The notes beneath the pieces were generated by a model, which searched no databases, was not told where the DNA came from, and saw nothing but the letters and a program-made list of their open reading frames with translations. Source: Halorubrum sodomense (GTDB lineage Archaea > Halobacteriota > Halobacteria > Halobacteriales > Haloferacaceae). Taken from it: a stretch of 64,000 nucleotides of DNA. Where the stretch lies: assembly GCF_900111935.1 (NCBI RefSeq), contig NZ_FOYN01000001.1, forward strand, positions 124,001-188,000, given 5' to 3'. Shown here one piece after another: positions 20,456 to 30,133 of this stretch. Position 1 is the first letter of the stretch; each line of letters begins with the position of its first letter. The position numbers were made by a program, and so were the translations under genes.

Positions 20456-20683
20456 TAGCAGAGCGGTCGCTCGCGGAACGCGGAGTCGAGACTCTTCGGA
20501 ACGGAACGGCGCGAACGCGACGAGAGGTGAAAGTTATCGGCCCGAGGGGCCTCGTCGTCGCGCCGCGCCGGAAGCCGGTCGCGGCGGTCGGACGTCTCGT
20601 CGCGGTCGCAGGGCTCGTCGGCCTCGGAAGAGGGCGGCGTCGAGACGAGCCGCTGCGGTCATCGCGTGTAGGTACCGATCTCC

Positions 20684-20853
20684 GATATAAAACTGTTCCG
20701 CTATACGTGGTCGATAACGGATCGACGGCGAACTCCTCCAAAGTCCCAGTCGCTCAGTTATAAATACTTGATAACGGATCGACGGAGAGCACCACTGAAG
20801 CCCCAGCCGCTTGCTTATAAATGGCTCATGGCGGATCGATGGAGAACGCCACC
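20684..20853 (+). promoter_or_regulatory. Tandem 57-nt TATA-bearing units upstream of repeat copy C
   Basis: Units begin at 20740, 20798 and 20854 (the last is the core), a period of 56-58 nt. Each unit has the order AAAGCCCCAGCCGCT, TTATAAAT, GGATCGACGGAGA. TATA words sit at about 20685, 20758 and 20816. A partial unit (GATAACGGATCGACGGCG) begins near 20713. The arrangement looks like stacked archaeal promoters pointing into the repeat. I see no protein gene in the 20398-20850 part of the gap. Confidence 0.55.
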
Positions 20854-21115
20854 AAAGCCCCAGCTGCGAGGCCGGCGCACACTCGCTGCGCTCCTCACTC
20901 GTTCGCTCCGCTCACTCGTTCCGGTGCTTACGTCGTCTGCGCCGGCCTCGCGGCTGCCCCTTTGAGTCCCACCCCGCACAGCACCGCACGGCCTCACACC
21001 TCCCCAGCCTCGCGGTTCGCGCTCTTCGAGCGCTCACCGCGTCCCTCGCGCGGTGCTCCTCGCGGCCGCCGAGGGCGGCCGCTCGCAGGCACGCGCCACC
21101 GCACCGCTTTTATGA
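20852..21115 (+). repeat. Hairpin-rich intergenic repeat, copy C
   Basis: Same conserved blocks as the other copies (AAAGCCCCAGC, CTCGCGGCTGCCCCTTTGAG, CTCCCCAGCCTCG, CCCTCGCGCGGTGC, CTCGCAGGCACGCGCCACC). A 19-bp stem (18 Watson-Crick pairs and one G-T) joins 20861-20879 to 20938-20956. A nested hairpin pairs 21011-21016 with 21036-21041 and 21019-21024 with 21028-21033. A 9-bp hairpin with GAG loop lies at 21062-21082. It ends at a CTTTTAT run. The remainder up to the hemL stop at 21192 shows no gene. Confidence 0.82.
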
Positions 21116-21191
21116 GTAATCGTCGCTACGACTTCATTTATTCAAAGACCGCCGCGACGACAGCAGCCTCAAATAACGGCTCTCGCCGACT

Positions 21192-22529
21192 TCAGATCGC
21201 TTCCCGGTACGCCTCTAAGGTCCGCTCGACGTCCGCCTCCGTATGCGCGTAGGAGGTGAACTGGCACTCGAACTGGTTCGCGGTGAGGAACACGCCGCGG
21301 TCTTTCATCTCCTGCCAGAACACGCGCTCCCAGCGGTCGGTCGCGGCCGCGGCGACGTCGGCGCCCGTCTTCGGACACGCGTCGTACCGGGCGCAGTCGG
21401 GGTCCTGCCGACAGCCGCCCGGACAGCAGGCGTCGACGTCGTCGGGCGCCTCGCGGGTGAATATCGTCTTGAACATCGAGTCGGTGCCGACGACGGTGTA
21501 CTCCGGCGCGCGCTCGGCGCAGATCTCGGCGATCCCCTCGCGGAGCTGCCGCCCGAGGCGGTTGACGTGCTCGTACACGTCGTTCTCCGCGGCGTACTCC
21601 AGGGTCGCCTTTCCCGCGGCCATCGTCACCGGGTGGCCCGAGAAGGTGCCGGACTGGAACACCTCGCCCGCGGGGGTGAACCCCTCGATTATCTCGGCTT
21701 TCCCGCCGATCGCGCCGACCGGGAACCCGCCGCCGATGATCTTCCCGAACGTCGTCACGTCGGGGGTGACGCCGAACTTCGACTGCGCGCAGCCGAGACC
21801 GCCCACCCGGAACCCGGTGATCACCTCGTCGAAGATCAGGAGCGAGCCGTGGTCGTCACAGAGGTCCCGCAGCGTCTCGTGGTACCCCTCTATCGGCATG
21901 ACGATCCCCTTGTTGGCGAGGATCGGCTCGACGAGGACGGCTGCGATCTCGTCGCCGTGCTCCGCGAACACCTCCTTCGCGGCCGCCTCGTCGTTGAACG
22001 GGATCGGGAGGGTGTGCTCGGCGAACGCCTCCGGGATCCCCTTCGTCGAGGGGTGCGCGTCCCCGGGCGACCCCTCGACGAGCGTCGACTCCTGCGCGCC
22101 GTGGTAGCCGCCCTGCATCACGACGATCTTGTCGCGGTCGGTGTGGCCGCGCGCCAGTCGGACCGCCGAGACGGTCGCCTCCGTGCCGGAGTTGACGAAG
22201 CGGATCGACTCCACGCTCGGGACGTGCCGGGCGACGAACTCCGCGTGCTCGACCTCCACCTCCGTGGGCGCGCCGTACATCGGCCCCGCCGCGACGTGCG
22301 ACTGAACCGCGGCCTCCACCGGGTCCGGGAGGTCGTGGCCGTACAGGAGGGGCCCGTACCCCATCACCCAGTCGACGTACCGGTTCCCGTCGGCGTCGAT
22401 CACGTGGCCGCCGTCGCCGCGCTCGACGAAGAACGGGTGCGGCATCGTCGCCCGGACGGATGAGTTGACGCCGCCGGGCATCACCGACAGCGCGCGGTCG
22501 TACAGCCCGCGCGAGCGCTCGTGGTTCAT
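21192..22529 (-). CDS. hemL: Glutamate-1-semialdehyde 2,1-aminomutase
   Basis: A 445-residue PLP enzyme forming 5-aminolevulinate, the tetrapyrrole precursor made by the C5 route in archaea. The PLP-lysine segment is [35 protein letters not shown] and [13 protein letters not shown] are family motifs. Near the C-terminus is a cysteine-rich stretch ([20 protein letters not shown]) with five cysteines in 20 residues, not part of the core bacterial enzyme as I know it. The start [20 protein letters not shown] is canonical. Confidence 0.96.
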   Translation of the reverse strand: MNHERSRGLYDRALSVMPGGVNSSVRATMPHPFFVERGDGGHVIDADGNRYVDWVMGYGPLLYGHDLPDPVEAAVQSHVAAGPMYGAPTEVEVEHAEFVARHVPSVESIRFVNSGTEATVSAVRLARGHTDRDKIVVMQGGYHGAQESTLVEGSPGDAHPSTKGIPEAFAEHTLPIPFNDEAAAKEVFAEHGDEIAAVLVEPILANKGIVMPIEGYHETLRDLCDDHGSLLIFDEVITGFRVGGLGCAQSKFGVTPDVTTFGKIIGGGFPVGAIGGKAEIIEGFTPAGEVFQSGTFSGHPVTMAAGKATLEYAAENDVYEHVNRLGRQLREGIAEICAERAPEYTVVGTDSMFKTIFTREAPDDVDACCPGGCRQDPDCARYDACPKTGADVAAAATDRWERVFWQEMKDRGVFLTANQFECQFTSYAHTEADVERTLEAYREAI

Positions 22530-22649
22530 ACCGATCGGTTGGAGCGTCGGGCTGAAAGTAGTTGCTGAACCGGGCGAACCGGTTCGGACGCTGAAAAGGG
22601 ACCGCGTCGGTTCGCGCGCTACGCGCCTCCACCGTCTCCGGTCCGGCCG

Positions 22650-24377
22650 CTACACCGCCTCCGGCCCGGTCGCGCCCGTGCGGACCTGGAGCGCGTCCTC
22701 GACCGGCATGATGAACACCTTGCCGTCGCCGGGCTCTCCCGTCTCGGCGGCGTCGGCGATCGCCTCCGCGACCTCGTCGGCCGGGATGTCGGCGACGACG
22801 ACCTCGACTTTCACCTTCTGGTGGAGGTCGACGGTGAACTCCTCGCCGCGCCACTGCCCCTTCTTTGCGGGCTGGCTGCCGCGGCCGGAGACGTTCGTCA
22901 CGGTGAGCGAGGGCGCCTTGACCTCGGCGAGCGCCTGCTTGATCGCCCCGAGCTTGTCGGGGCGGACGACCGCGGTGACCATCTTGATCTCCGCGCCCGC
23001 CTCCTCGCCGCCGTCGGCGCGCGGGGACTCACTGTCGGAGTCGGTCGCGTCGACCACGGACGGACCGCCGTCGGTCGCGACGCGGTCGCCGCCGAACTCG
23101 GGGTAGGTCTCGACGCCGTGCTCGGAGATGTCGAGCCCCTCCTGTTCGTGTTCCGCGGTGACGCGCGCCTCGCCGCTCACCTTGAGGACGTACCAGACGG
23201 CGGCGGTCGCGGTGAGCGTCCACCCGCCGATGATGACGACGCCGGTCAGCTGGGCGACGAAGTGGGCACCGATGCCCGCGCTGAGCTCGCCCGGCGCGGC
23301 GACGAACGGGAAGAGCAGCGTGCCGAGCACGCCGGCGCTACCGTGGACCGGGAACACCGCACAGACGTCGTCGATCTTCAGCGTGTCCGAGACGAACTCG
23401 AAGACGAGGGGGAGCTGTCCGCCGGCGAGGAGACCGACGACCAGCGCGCCCCACCACGCCGTGGTGTCCGGGATCGCGGTGATGCCGACGAGCCCCGCGA
23501 GCAGCCCGTTTGCGACGTACAGCGTGTCGACCTTCCCGGTGCGGAGCCACACGACGGTCGCGGCGCCGATCCCGCCGGCCGCCATGGCGATCGTGGTCCC
23601 CATCGCGACGAGGTTGAGCGTCAGCGTGTTGAACACGCCGCCGCTGACCACGGACGCCGTGCCGACGTTAAACCCGTACCAGCCGAACGCGAGGACGAGC
23701 GTCCCGAGGACGGCGAACGTCAGCGAGTGGCCGGGGATGACGTTCGTCGACCCGTCGTCCGCGTAGCGGTCCATCCGCGGGCCGAGGACGGCCGCGGCGG
23801 TGAGGCCCGCGATACCGCCCATGCCGTGGACGATCATGCCGCCGGCGAAGTCGTGGAACGCGGTCCCGGTCAGCTGGGCGACGAGCCCGTCACCGGAGGC
23901 CGACCACGTGAACGCGATGACCATCGGGTAGATGACCGCGGCGAGCAGGAACGTGTAGGTGACGTACGCGCGGAGCTTCGCGCGACCGGCGACCGCCCCG
24001 GAGACGATCGTCGCGGCGGTCATCGCGAACACCGCGCCGTAGAGCCAGTTGACGTACGGACCGATGACCCCCTCCTCGACGGCGAGTTCGCCGCCGGAGA
24101 ACAACGAGCCCGCCGCGGAGGCGATCCCGGGCGACCCGTTCACGAGGCTCGTGAACGCCGTGCCGATCAGGAAGAACACCGTCACGCCGATACTCCACGT
24201 GAGGAGGTTCTTCGTCAGCTGGTTGGCGACGTTCTTCGAGCGAACCTGCCCGGCTTCAAGCATCGCGAAGCCGGCGTGCATGAAGAAGATGAGGAACGTC
24301 ACGACCAGGATCCACGTCCCGTTCATCGCGGACGTGAACGTGCTCGGGTCGATCGTGGCGAGTACGCCGCCCGTCAC
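22650..24377 (-). CDS. amt: Ammonium transporter fused to a P-II signalling domain
   Basis: A 575-residue single reading frame. Residues 1 to about 400 are an Amt/MEP channel with about eleven helices, including the characteristic [19 protein letters not shown] and [14 protein letters not shown] roughly 40-residue acidic linker follows. From residue 465 to the end is a complete P-II (GlnB/GlnK) domain: [19 protein letters not shown]-loop [17 protein letters not shown], and the terminal VRTG motif. The residue aligned with the uridylylated Tyr51 is Phe (514). Amt and GlnK usually come from adjacent genes; here they are one protein. The GTG start follows a TATA-like TGAATTAGA. Confidence 0.93.
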   Translation of the reverse strand: MTGGVLATIDPSTFTSAMNGTWILVVTFLIFFMHAGFAMLEAGQVRSKNVANQLTKNLLTWSIGVTVFFLIGTAFTSLVNGSPGIASAAGSLFSGGELAVEEGVIGPYVNWLYGAVFAMTAATIVSGAVAGRAKLRAYVTYTFLLAAVIYPMVIAFTWSASGDGLVAQLTGTAFHDFAGGMIVHGMGGIAGLTAAAVLGPRMDRYADDGSTNVIPGHSLTFAVLGTLVLAFGWYGFNVGTASVVSGGVFNTLTLNLVAMGTTIAMAAGGIGAATVVWLRTGKVDTLYVANGLLAGLVGITAIPDTTAWWGALVVGLLAGGQLPLVFEFVSDTLKIDDVCAVFPVHGSAGVLGTLLFPFVAAPGELSAGIGAHFVAQLTGVVIIGGWTLTATAAVWYVLKVSGEARVTAEHEQEGLDISEHGVETYPEFGGDRVATDGGPSVVDATDSDSESPRADGGEEAGAEIKMVTAVVRPDKLGAIKQALAEVKAPSLTVTNVSGRGSQPAKKGQWRGEEFTVDLHQKVKVEVVVADIPADEVAEAIADAAETGEPGDGKVFIMPVEDALQVRTGATGPEAV

Positions 24378-24872
24378 GTTTCGACCACCCCTACTGAACG
24401 CTCGTCTAATTCAAACTGCGCTTCTCTTGTGTTCATGTGCTGAATCACGTTTCCACTCGGGGGAACGGCTATACATAAACGTTAGAGTTGAGTTTCACAA
24501 GAAAACAGCTTGATAATACGGTGAGCGTTCGATATAATGACGTGACCATGGTGTATAAGGACGTTTCCTCGGAGATTTCGCGGCAATTGCTGCGCTCGAA
24601 ACCAACGAATGTTGTGTATGATTTCTGTCTATTTCGGCGTGATCCGCGGTCAAAACCCTTCTCACGACCGTGCGCGGCGGCTTTTGGCGAGTATTGCCAG
24701 CCTCCCGTCTCGCGATACGACTCTATACGGCCCGACGCCCGTGATTTCGGGAGTTTCTGGCCGTCTCGGTAGAAATTGACGTTCGTCAACCAGTTTCGCG
24801 ATCAGCTGTTCGTCTCGGTTAGTCGCCGGCAGCGCCGCGCCGCCAATGTCGACTGAGACCGCCGAAAATCAC
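24378..24872. other. AT-richer 495-nt intergenic region between amt and radA
   Basis: This stretch is visibly less GC-rich than its surroundings. Open frames of about 95-106 codons exist on both strands (24488-24772 plus, 24469-24789 minus) and overlap almost completely. Neither has acidic haloarchaeal composition or a recognisable motif, so I call neither a gene. The amt end holds its probable promoter; the rest is unexplained. Confidence 0.5.
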
Positions 24873-25904
24873 TTACTCCGGCTTCAGCCCCTCGTTCTGG
24901 ACGCGCATCACGGCCTCGCCGTCGGCGAGGTTCGGCGCGTCGACGAGCCGGACGATCCGCTTGTCGCCCTTCGACTTCCGGAGGTAGATCCGGAACGTGG
25001 AGGCGTGCCCGAGGATGTTGCCGCCGATCGCCTGCGTCGGGTCGCCGAAGTAGGAGTCCGGGTTCGACGCCACCTGGTTGGTGACGAGGATGGCGGTGTT
25101 GTACAGGTCGCCGAGCCGCATCAGGTCGTGGAGGTGTTTGTTGAGCTTCTGCTGTCGCTCGGCGAGCTCGCCGCGGCCCACGTACTCCGCGCGGAAGTGC
25201 GCGGTGAGCGAGTCGACGCAGACGATCCGGATCGGCCACTCCGTCTCCTCGTGTTCGCCGGCCAGCTCCTTCGCCTTCTCGGCGAGGAGGATCTGGTGGT
25301 TGGAGTTGAACGCCTTCGCGACGTGGATCTGGTCCAAGAACGCGTCGACCAGGTCTTCTAAGGCCGCCTCGTCGTTCGGGGTGCCCTCGATCTCGCGGCG
25401 CTCCATCTCGTCGGCGAGGATCTCGTCGTCGAGCCCGCGGACCATGTCGTCGATCCGCTCCGGGCGGAACGTGTCCTCGGAGTCGACGAAGATGCAGCCG
25501 CCCTCCAGCCCGCCGTTCTCCTTCGAGAGCTGGACGTTGACGGCCATCTGGTGGGTGACCTGCGACTTGCCGGAGCCGAACTCGCCGTACACCTCGGTGA
25601 TCGACTGGGTCTCGATGCCGCCGCCGAGCAGGTCGTCGACCTCGTCGATCTGCCAGGAGAGCTTGCCGATCTCCTGGCGGCGTTCGAGGACGGTCGCGCC
25701 CGTCTCGAAGCCGCCGACGTCGGCGGCCTCGCGGGCGGCGTTGATGATGTCGCTGGCGGACGACTCGCCGATGTCGGCGGTGTTGGACATCTCGCCGGGG
25801 CTCGCGACGGCGATCGACTGGTAGCTCTCGAATCCGTTGTCAACGAGCTTGTCCGCGGTCGCCGGGCCGACGCCGGGGAGGTCCTCGAGTTCGTCTTCAG
25901 GCAT
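24873..25904 (-). CDS. radA: DNA repair and recombination protein RadA
   Basis: A 343-residue archaeal RecA/Rad51 homologue that forms filaments on single-stranded DNA for strand exchange. It has an N-terminal helix-hairpin-helix ([20 protein letters not shown]), Walker [10 protein letters not shown], and the C-terminal segment [15 protein letters not shown] of the L2/ATP cap region. The ATG at 25904 is chosen over a GTG two codons upstream because it gives the usual [11 protein letters not shown] start and sits about 27 nt from a TATA box. Confidence 0.97.
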   Translation of the reverse strand: MPEDELEDLPGVGPATADKLVDNGFESYQSIAVASPGEMSNTADIGESSASDIINAAREAADVGGFETGATVLERRQEIGKLSWQIDEVDDLLGGGIETQSITEVYGEFGSGKSQVTHQMAVNVQLSKENGGLEGGCIFVDSEDTFRPERIDDMVRGLDDEILADEMERREIEGTPNDEAALEDLVDAFLDQIHVAKAFNSNHQILLAEKAKELAGEHEETEWPIRIVCVDSLTAHFRAEYVGRGELAERQQKLNKHLHDLMRLGDLYNTAILVTNQVASNPDSYFGDPTQAIGGNILGHASTFRIYLRKSKGDKRIVRLVDAPNLADGEAVMRVQNEGLKPE

Positions 25905-25928
25905 GTACACGACCCTTGTTCGCCATCG

Positions 25929-25939
25929 GGTATAAAGGC
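25929..25939 (-). promoter_or_regulatory. radA TATA box
   Basis: On the minus strand CCTTTATACCC lies about 25-35 nt ahead of the radA ATG, as expected for a leaderless haloarchaeal transcript. Confidence 0.6.
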
Positions 25940-26086
25940 TGGTTTACACCCTAGTGAAAGTGAAACGCACGCGGCGCCGGCGCTCGGTCGCGGCTCGCTA
26001 TCCCTCGAACGGGCTCGCCGGAACGGGCGCTCGGACCGACCGGTGAAACTGGTCGGCGAGCGGTCGCGGCGGCGGCCGACGGAGCC

Positions 26087-26587
26087 TCAGAAGCCGACGC
26101 GGCGGACGTACTCCAAGTCGCGGATCTCCACGAGCAGGTCGCCGGACAGGTCGGCGTCGGTGATCACGTACAGCTTCGGGTCGTCGGTGAACTCGGGGTC
26201 CTCGCTCAACACCTGCCGGATCGAGACGCCGCGGTCGGCCAGGATTCCGGTCACCTCGGCGACGATCCCGGCCTCGTCGGCGGCCGCGACCTCGATGGTG
26301 AGGACCGTGAGGTCCAACACCGGGGCCAGATCCATCAGGCTCGGGATCGACGAGATGTTGGTGAAGATGCGCTTCAGCTCGGGATCGGCCAGGATGGCGT
26401 CCGTCGTCGAGTCCACGACGCGCCGGTCGACGTCGAGCTCGCGCGCGATGCCGGTGTACGGGATCTCGATCCCGCCCGAGACGACCCGCCCCTCCTCGTT
26501 GACGGAGAAGCCGCGCTCCAAGAACAGTCGGATCACGGCCTGCTGGCTGGGTGATCCCTCGAACTTCTCGAGGATCTCGTCGAACAT
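26087..26587 (-). CDS. ACT-domain regulator of amino acid metabolism
   Basis: A 166-residue protein. Residues 1 to about 75 form a helical, winged-helix-like region (QQAVIRLFLERGFSVNEEGR). Residues 90-166 form an ACT domain (LTVLTIEVAAADEAGIVAEV) that in this family binds amino acids. Haloarchaea carry this as a conserved regulator of unknown target. No neighbouring operon partner indicates the ligand; radA lies downstream in the same direction. Confidence 0.8.
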   Translation of the reverse strand: MFDEILEKFEGSPSQQAVIRLFLERGFSVNEEGRVVSGGIEIPYTGIARELDVDRRVVDSTTDAILADPELKRIFTNISSIPSLMDLAPVLDLTVLTIEVAAADEAGIVAEVTGILADRGVSIRQVLSEDPEFTDDPKLYVITDADLSGDLLVEIRDLEYVRRVGF

Positions 26588-26670
26588 TCGTTACTAAGAG
26601 CGGTGTCGGCGCGGCGTGATAAATCAGGGTGCGTCGCGGCCGCCGAAACGCGGACGACTCGGTCCCGCGG

Positions 26671-27150
26671 TCAGTTCGCGAGGGCCGCGTACGCCCCGCC
26701 GAGCACGACCCCGTACGCGAGGTGCCCGACCGCGCTCATGGCGCTGACGTTGGGTAGCGGCGGGTTCGCCGGCGAGCCGACCGCGGAGAGCCAGATCGGC
26801 ATCACGATCACCGCGAGCGCGACCCAGACCGCGATCCCGTAGGCCGCGCCGGCGCCGAGCGACTTCGACACGTCCCCGCCGACCGAAGGCCGCAGCCCGA
26901 CGAGCGCGGCGAACCCGACGCCGAGGACCGCGCCGTGCGCCATGTGGATCACCCAGCCGACGAACGGGGCCGCCGGCGGCGCGAGGCCGTACATCGACGG
27001 GATCACGACTTCCAAGAGCGGAGCGGCGATCGCGTACGTCATCACGAGTCCGAAGACGGCGCTCCCGGCGAGCCCGCCGGCCACGCCCGCCTTCCAGTCT
27101 CCGGTCTCGGTCGATACCTCGCTCGTCGCGGTAGCCGTTTCGGTCGCCAT
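26671..27150 (-). CDS. Four-helix membrane protein, hypothetical
   Basis: A 159-residue protein with a short soluble N-terminus and about four hydrophobic helices rich in Gly/Ala, including HMAHGAVLGVGFAALVG and a similar C-terminal HLAYGVVLGGAYAAL. The two halves look like an internal duplication. Homologues are common in haloarchaea without known function. No catalytic residues visible. Confidence 0.65.
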   Translation of the reverse strand: MATETATATSEVSTETGDWKAGVAGGLAGSAVFGLVMTYAIAAPLLEVVIPSMYGLAPPAAPFVGWVIHMAHGAVLGVGFAALVGLRPSVGGDVSKSLGAGAAYGIAVWVALAVIVMPIWLSAVGSPANPPLPNVSAMSAVGHLAYGVVLGGAYAALAN

Positions 27151-27253
27151 GTCGTTCGGTCGACGGCGCCAGAAGCGGTAAAATACGCCGGAATTGTGCG
27201 GTCGGGACGCACTCTCCCGGCAGTTATATTTGATTCCTGAAACGATATCGAGG

Positions 27254-27308
<55 letters not shown>

Positions 27309-27389
27309 ACCGGAGAGATCCCCGCGGCGCCGGACCACTTCCGTCCCGCCACCCGACCCCTTTTGACCGGTGGCGCCGAACCCCATCCC

Positions 27390-29588
27390 GTGCCAGAGTC
27401 GCCGCACCTGCGGTTCTTCCCGTACGAGGAACCCTACCCGAACCAGCGCGAGGCGATGGACAGGGTCGCCAACGCGTTAGACCGGGGGCAGGACGTGCTG
27501 TTCGAGGGCGCGCCCGGGACGGGGAAGACCCTCTCCGCGCTCGTGCCCGCGCTCGAACACGCCCGCGAGCACGACCGCACGGTCGTCATCACGACCAACG
27601 TCCACCAGCAGATGCGGCAGTTCGTCGAGGACGCGCGCGCGATAACTCGCGAGGAGCCCATCCGCGCCGTCGTGTTCAAGGGGAAGTCGTCGATGTGTCA
27701 CATCGACGTCGACTACCAGGAGTGTCAGACCCTCCGGGACACCACCCGCGAGATGGTGGAGACGGAGACCGAGGTCCGCGAACTGGAGTCGCGCCAGCGC
27801 GAACTGCTGGCCGAGAGCCGCGAGGGCGACGCGAGCGCCGCGGAGGCCCGCGAGGCGATCATGGAGGAGCTCGACGAGTTGGAGGGCGAGATCGACGAGT
27901 ACGAGGCCGCCAACGTCTGCGAGCACTACCGTAACAACCTCACCCGCGACACGGACGACTTCTTCGCCTGGCTCTTCGACGACGTTCGGACTCCCGACGA
28001 CGTGTACGAGTACGCCGAGGAGCGCGAGCTGTGCGGCTACGAGCTGCTGAAGGAGGGGATGGAGGGCGTCGACCTGGTCGTCTGTAACTACCACCACCTG
28101 CTCGACCCCAACATCCGCGAGCAGTTCTTCCGGTGGATCGACCGCGACCCGAGCGAGATAATCACCGTGTTCGACGAGGCGCACAACATCGAGGACGCCG
28201 CCCGCGACCACGCCACTCGGACGCTGACCGAGAACACTCTCGACGCCGCGCTCGACGAGCTCGCCGACAGCGACGACTCCCGGGCGGAACCCGCCGAGAA
28301 CGTCCTCCGGGCCTTCCGCGACGCGCTCGTCGAGACGTACGAGGGCGCGGTCGGCTTCGGCGGCTCCGGCTCCGTGACGGAGAACTGGGAGGACGTTTCG
28401 ATCGCCAACGACGACCGCCGAGACGACCTCACGCTGGCGTTCCTCCGAAACTACGAGGGGAACGGGATCGACGCCGAGACCGAGCTCGCGGTTCAGCTCG
28501 GACAGGCGATAGACGAGGAGTACGAGCGCCGCTACCGCGACGGGGAGGCGACGACCCGCTCGGAGTCGCAGACGCTCGCGGCCGCCCGGTTCGTCGCCAC
28601 GTGGATGGACGAGGGGACGGAGTTCGGCCAGTACCCGGTGGTCTCCGTCCGGCGCGACGCGGGCACCGACGAGGTGTACGGGCGGGCGGAGCTGTACACC
28701 TGCATCCCGCGGAACGTCACCGCCGAGCTGTTCGACGAGGTGGCCGCCTCCGTCCTGATGAGCGCGACGCTGCGCCCGTTCGACGTGACCGAGGACGTGC
28801 TGGGGCTGGAGGACGCCGCCTCGATGGCCTACGAGATGGGATACCCCGAGGCGAACCGCCGGACGTTCGCGGCCGACGTGCCCCCGCTCTTCGCCTCCGA
28901 GCGCAGCGACCCGGAGACGCAGGCGGCGGTGTCGTCGCTGCTCCGGGACGCGATCCGGTTCACGCCCGGCAACACGCTGGCCTTCTTCCCGTCGTACGCC
29001 GAGGCCGAGCGCTACCACGAGCGGCTCACGGGCGGCGGGAGCGCCGCGGGCGGCGACGACCCCGACATCGGCCCGATCCACCTCGACGGTCCCGGCGAGG
29101 ACGAGGAGCGACTCCGCAGCGAGTTCGTCGCGGACGACGGCGCCGCGCTGTTCACCTCGCTGTGGGGGACGCTCGGCGAGGGGGTGAGCTTCGACGGCGA
29201 CGACGCCCGGACGGTCGTCGTGGTCGGCGTCCCGTACCCGCACCTCTCCGATCGGACCGAGGCTGTTCAGGACGCCTACGACCGGGCGTTCGCGGACCGC
29301 GACCGCGCCCGCGATCCGGGTTGGACCTACGCGGTCGAGATCCCGACGATCCGCAAGACCCGGCAGGCGATCGGTCGGGTGATCCGCGGCCCGGAGGACT
29401 TCGGCGTCCGGATCCTGGCCGACCGCCGCTACACGACCGCCGACATGGGGAAGTACTCGGTCCGATCCGCGTTCCCCCCGGAGGAACGCGAGGAACTGCT
29501 CGACGTCGACCCCGAGAAGCTGAAGTTCGCGATGCTGAACTTCTATCGGGACCACGACGCCTACGACGGCCCGCCGCCGTCGCCGTGA
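27390..29588 (+). CDS. XPD/Rad3-family DNA helicase
   Basis: A 732-residue superfamily-2 helicase with Walker A EGAPGTGKTLSAL, a DEAH box in FDEAHNIED and motif VI QAIGRVIRGPEDFG. Between motifs I and II, cysteines at MCHIDVDYQEC, NVCEHY and ELCGYE could form the 4Fe-4S cluster of XPD-like enzymes. Family members unwind 5' to 3' in repair or related DNA processing. The GTG at 27390 gives the sensible start VPESPHLRFFPYEEPYPNQ; a TTG nine codons earlier is possible but less likely. Confidence 0.93.
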   Translation: MPESPHLRFFPYEEPYPNQREAMDRVANALDRGQDVLFEGAPGTGKTLSALVPALEHAREHDRTVVITTNVHQQMRQFVEDARAITREEPIRAVVFKGKSSMCHIDVDYQECQTLRDTTREMVETETEVRELESRQRELLAESREGDASAAEAREAIMEELDELEGEIDEYEAANVCEHYRNNLTRDTDDFFAWLFDDVRTPDDVYEYAEERELCGYELLKEGMEGVDLVVCNYHHLLDPNIREQFFRWIDRDPSEIITVFDEAHNIEDAARDHATRTLTENTLDAALDELADSDDSRAEPAENVLRAFRDALVETYEGAVGFGGSGSVTENWEDVSIANDDRRDDLTLAFLRNYEGNGIDAETELAVQLGQAIDEEYERRYRDGEATTRSESQTLAAARFVATWMDEGTEFGQYPVVSVRRDAGTDEVYGRAELYTCIPRNVTAELFDEVAASVLMSATLRPFDVTEDVLGLEDAASMAYEMGYPEANRRTFAADVPPLFASERSDPETQAAVSSLLRDAIRFTPGNTLAFFPSYAEAERYHERLTGGGSAAGGDDPDIGPIHLDGPGEDEERLRSEFVADDGAALFTSLWGTLGEGVSFDGDDARTVVVVGVPYPHLSDRTEAVQDAYDRAFADRDRARDPGWTYAVEIPTIRKTRQAIGRVIRGPEDFGVRILADRRYTTADMGKYSVRSAFPPEEREELLDVDPEKLKFAMLNFYRDHDAYDGPPPSP

Positions 29589-29632
29589 GGCGGTCGCGTG
29601 GGGTCGCCGTCTCGCGTGGGGTCGCCGTCGGC

Positions 29633-29992
29633 CTACCCCGGCATCGACGCGAGCAGGATCGAGACGAAGAACAGAACCATGCCGAGCAGCGTCGTGACCA
29701 CCGCGTGGATCAGCGTCATCGCGGCCACGGCCCGCCGCGGCTGCCCGTAGCTCCACCAGAACATCGTTCCGTCGACGAGGAGCGCGGCGAGGACGATGAG
29801 CCCGCCGGGAGCGTCGAGCGCGTTGCCGGCAACGCTGATCACCGCCGGGAGCGGGCCGATGTAGAGGGCGCGCCGCGGGTCGACCGTGCCGAGGACGTTC
29901 CGGGCCGCGACGTGTGCGGTCACGGAGAGGAACAGCGCCAACAGGACGGTCGTCCCGAGCACGGAGACCGGCGTCACCGTCTGTAAGAGCAT
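29633..29992 (-). CDS. Small four-helix membrane protein, hypothetical
   Basis: A 119-residue, almost wholly hydrophobic protein with about four helices and few charges (VDPRRALYIGPLPAV in the first loop, WWSYGQPRRAVAAMT in the last). Conserved-type haloarchaeal membrane protein with no assigned function. It is convergent with the XPD-like helicase gene. Confidence 0.65.
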   Translation of the reverse strand: MLLQTVTPVSVLGTTVLLALFLSVTAHVAARNVLGTVDPRRALYIGPLPAVISVAGNALDAPGGLIVLAALLVDGTMFWWSYGQPRRAVAAMTLIHAVVTTLLGMVLFFVSILLASMPG

Positions 29993-30054
29993 GGTCGACC
30001 TACGGGGCGGGGGGTAAAAGTGGTCGCGGAACGGGCTCGCGGTGCCGCCGCGCC

Positions 30055-30126
30055 GAATCCGCGTCGTCGTTTCGGGTCGAATCCGCGTCGTCGTTTCGGG
30101 TCGAATCCGCGTCGTCGTTTCGGGTC
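30055..30126. repeat. Three perfect 24-bp tandem repeats downstream of tbp
   Basis: The unit GAATCCGCGTCGTCGTTTCG followed by GGTC occurs three times without a mismatch (30055-30078, 30079-30102, 30103-30126). It ends 7 nt before the tbp stop codon. It lies between tbp and the membrane-protein gene at 29992, both on the minus strand. Confidence 0.97.
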
Positions 30127-30133
30127 CGGTGTA

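Noticed and set aside
20527-20763. 78-residue open frame between argG and repeat copy C
   Set aside because: Basic Arg/Val-rich composition, no start signal, and its 3' part runs into the TATA-unit array of the repeat.
24469-24789. Possible 94- and 106-residue genes in the amt-radA gap
   Set aside because: They overlap on opposite strands, are basic, and show no motifs or credible promoter-start arrangement. At most one could be real and nothing favours either.
30055-30126. CRISPR-like array
   Set aside because: The repeats are directly adjacent with no spacers and no cas genes. The same applies to 57561-57624.
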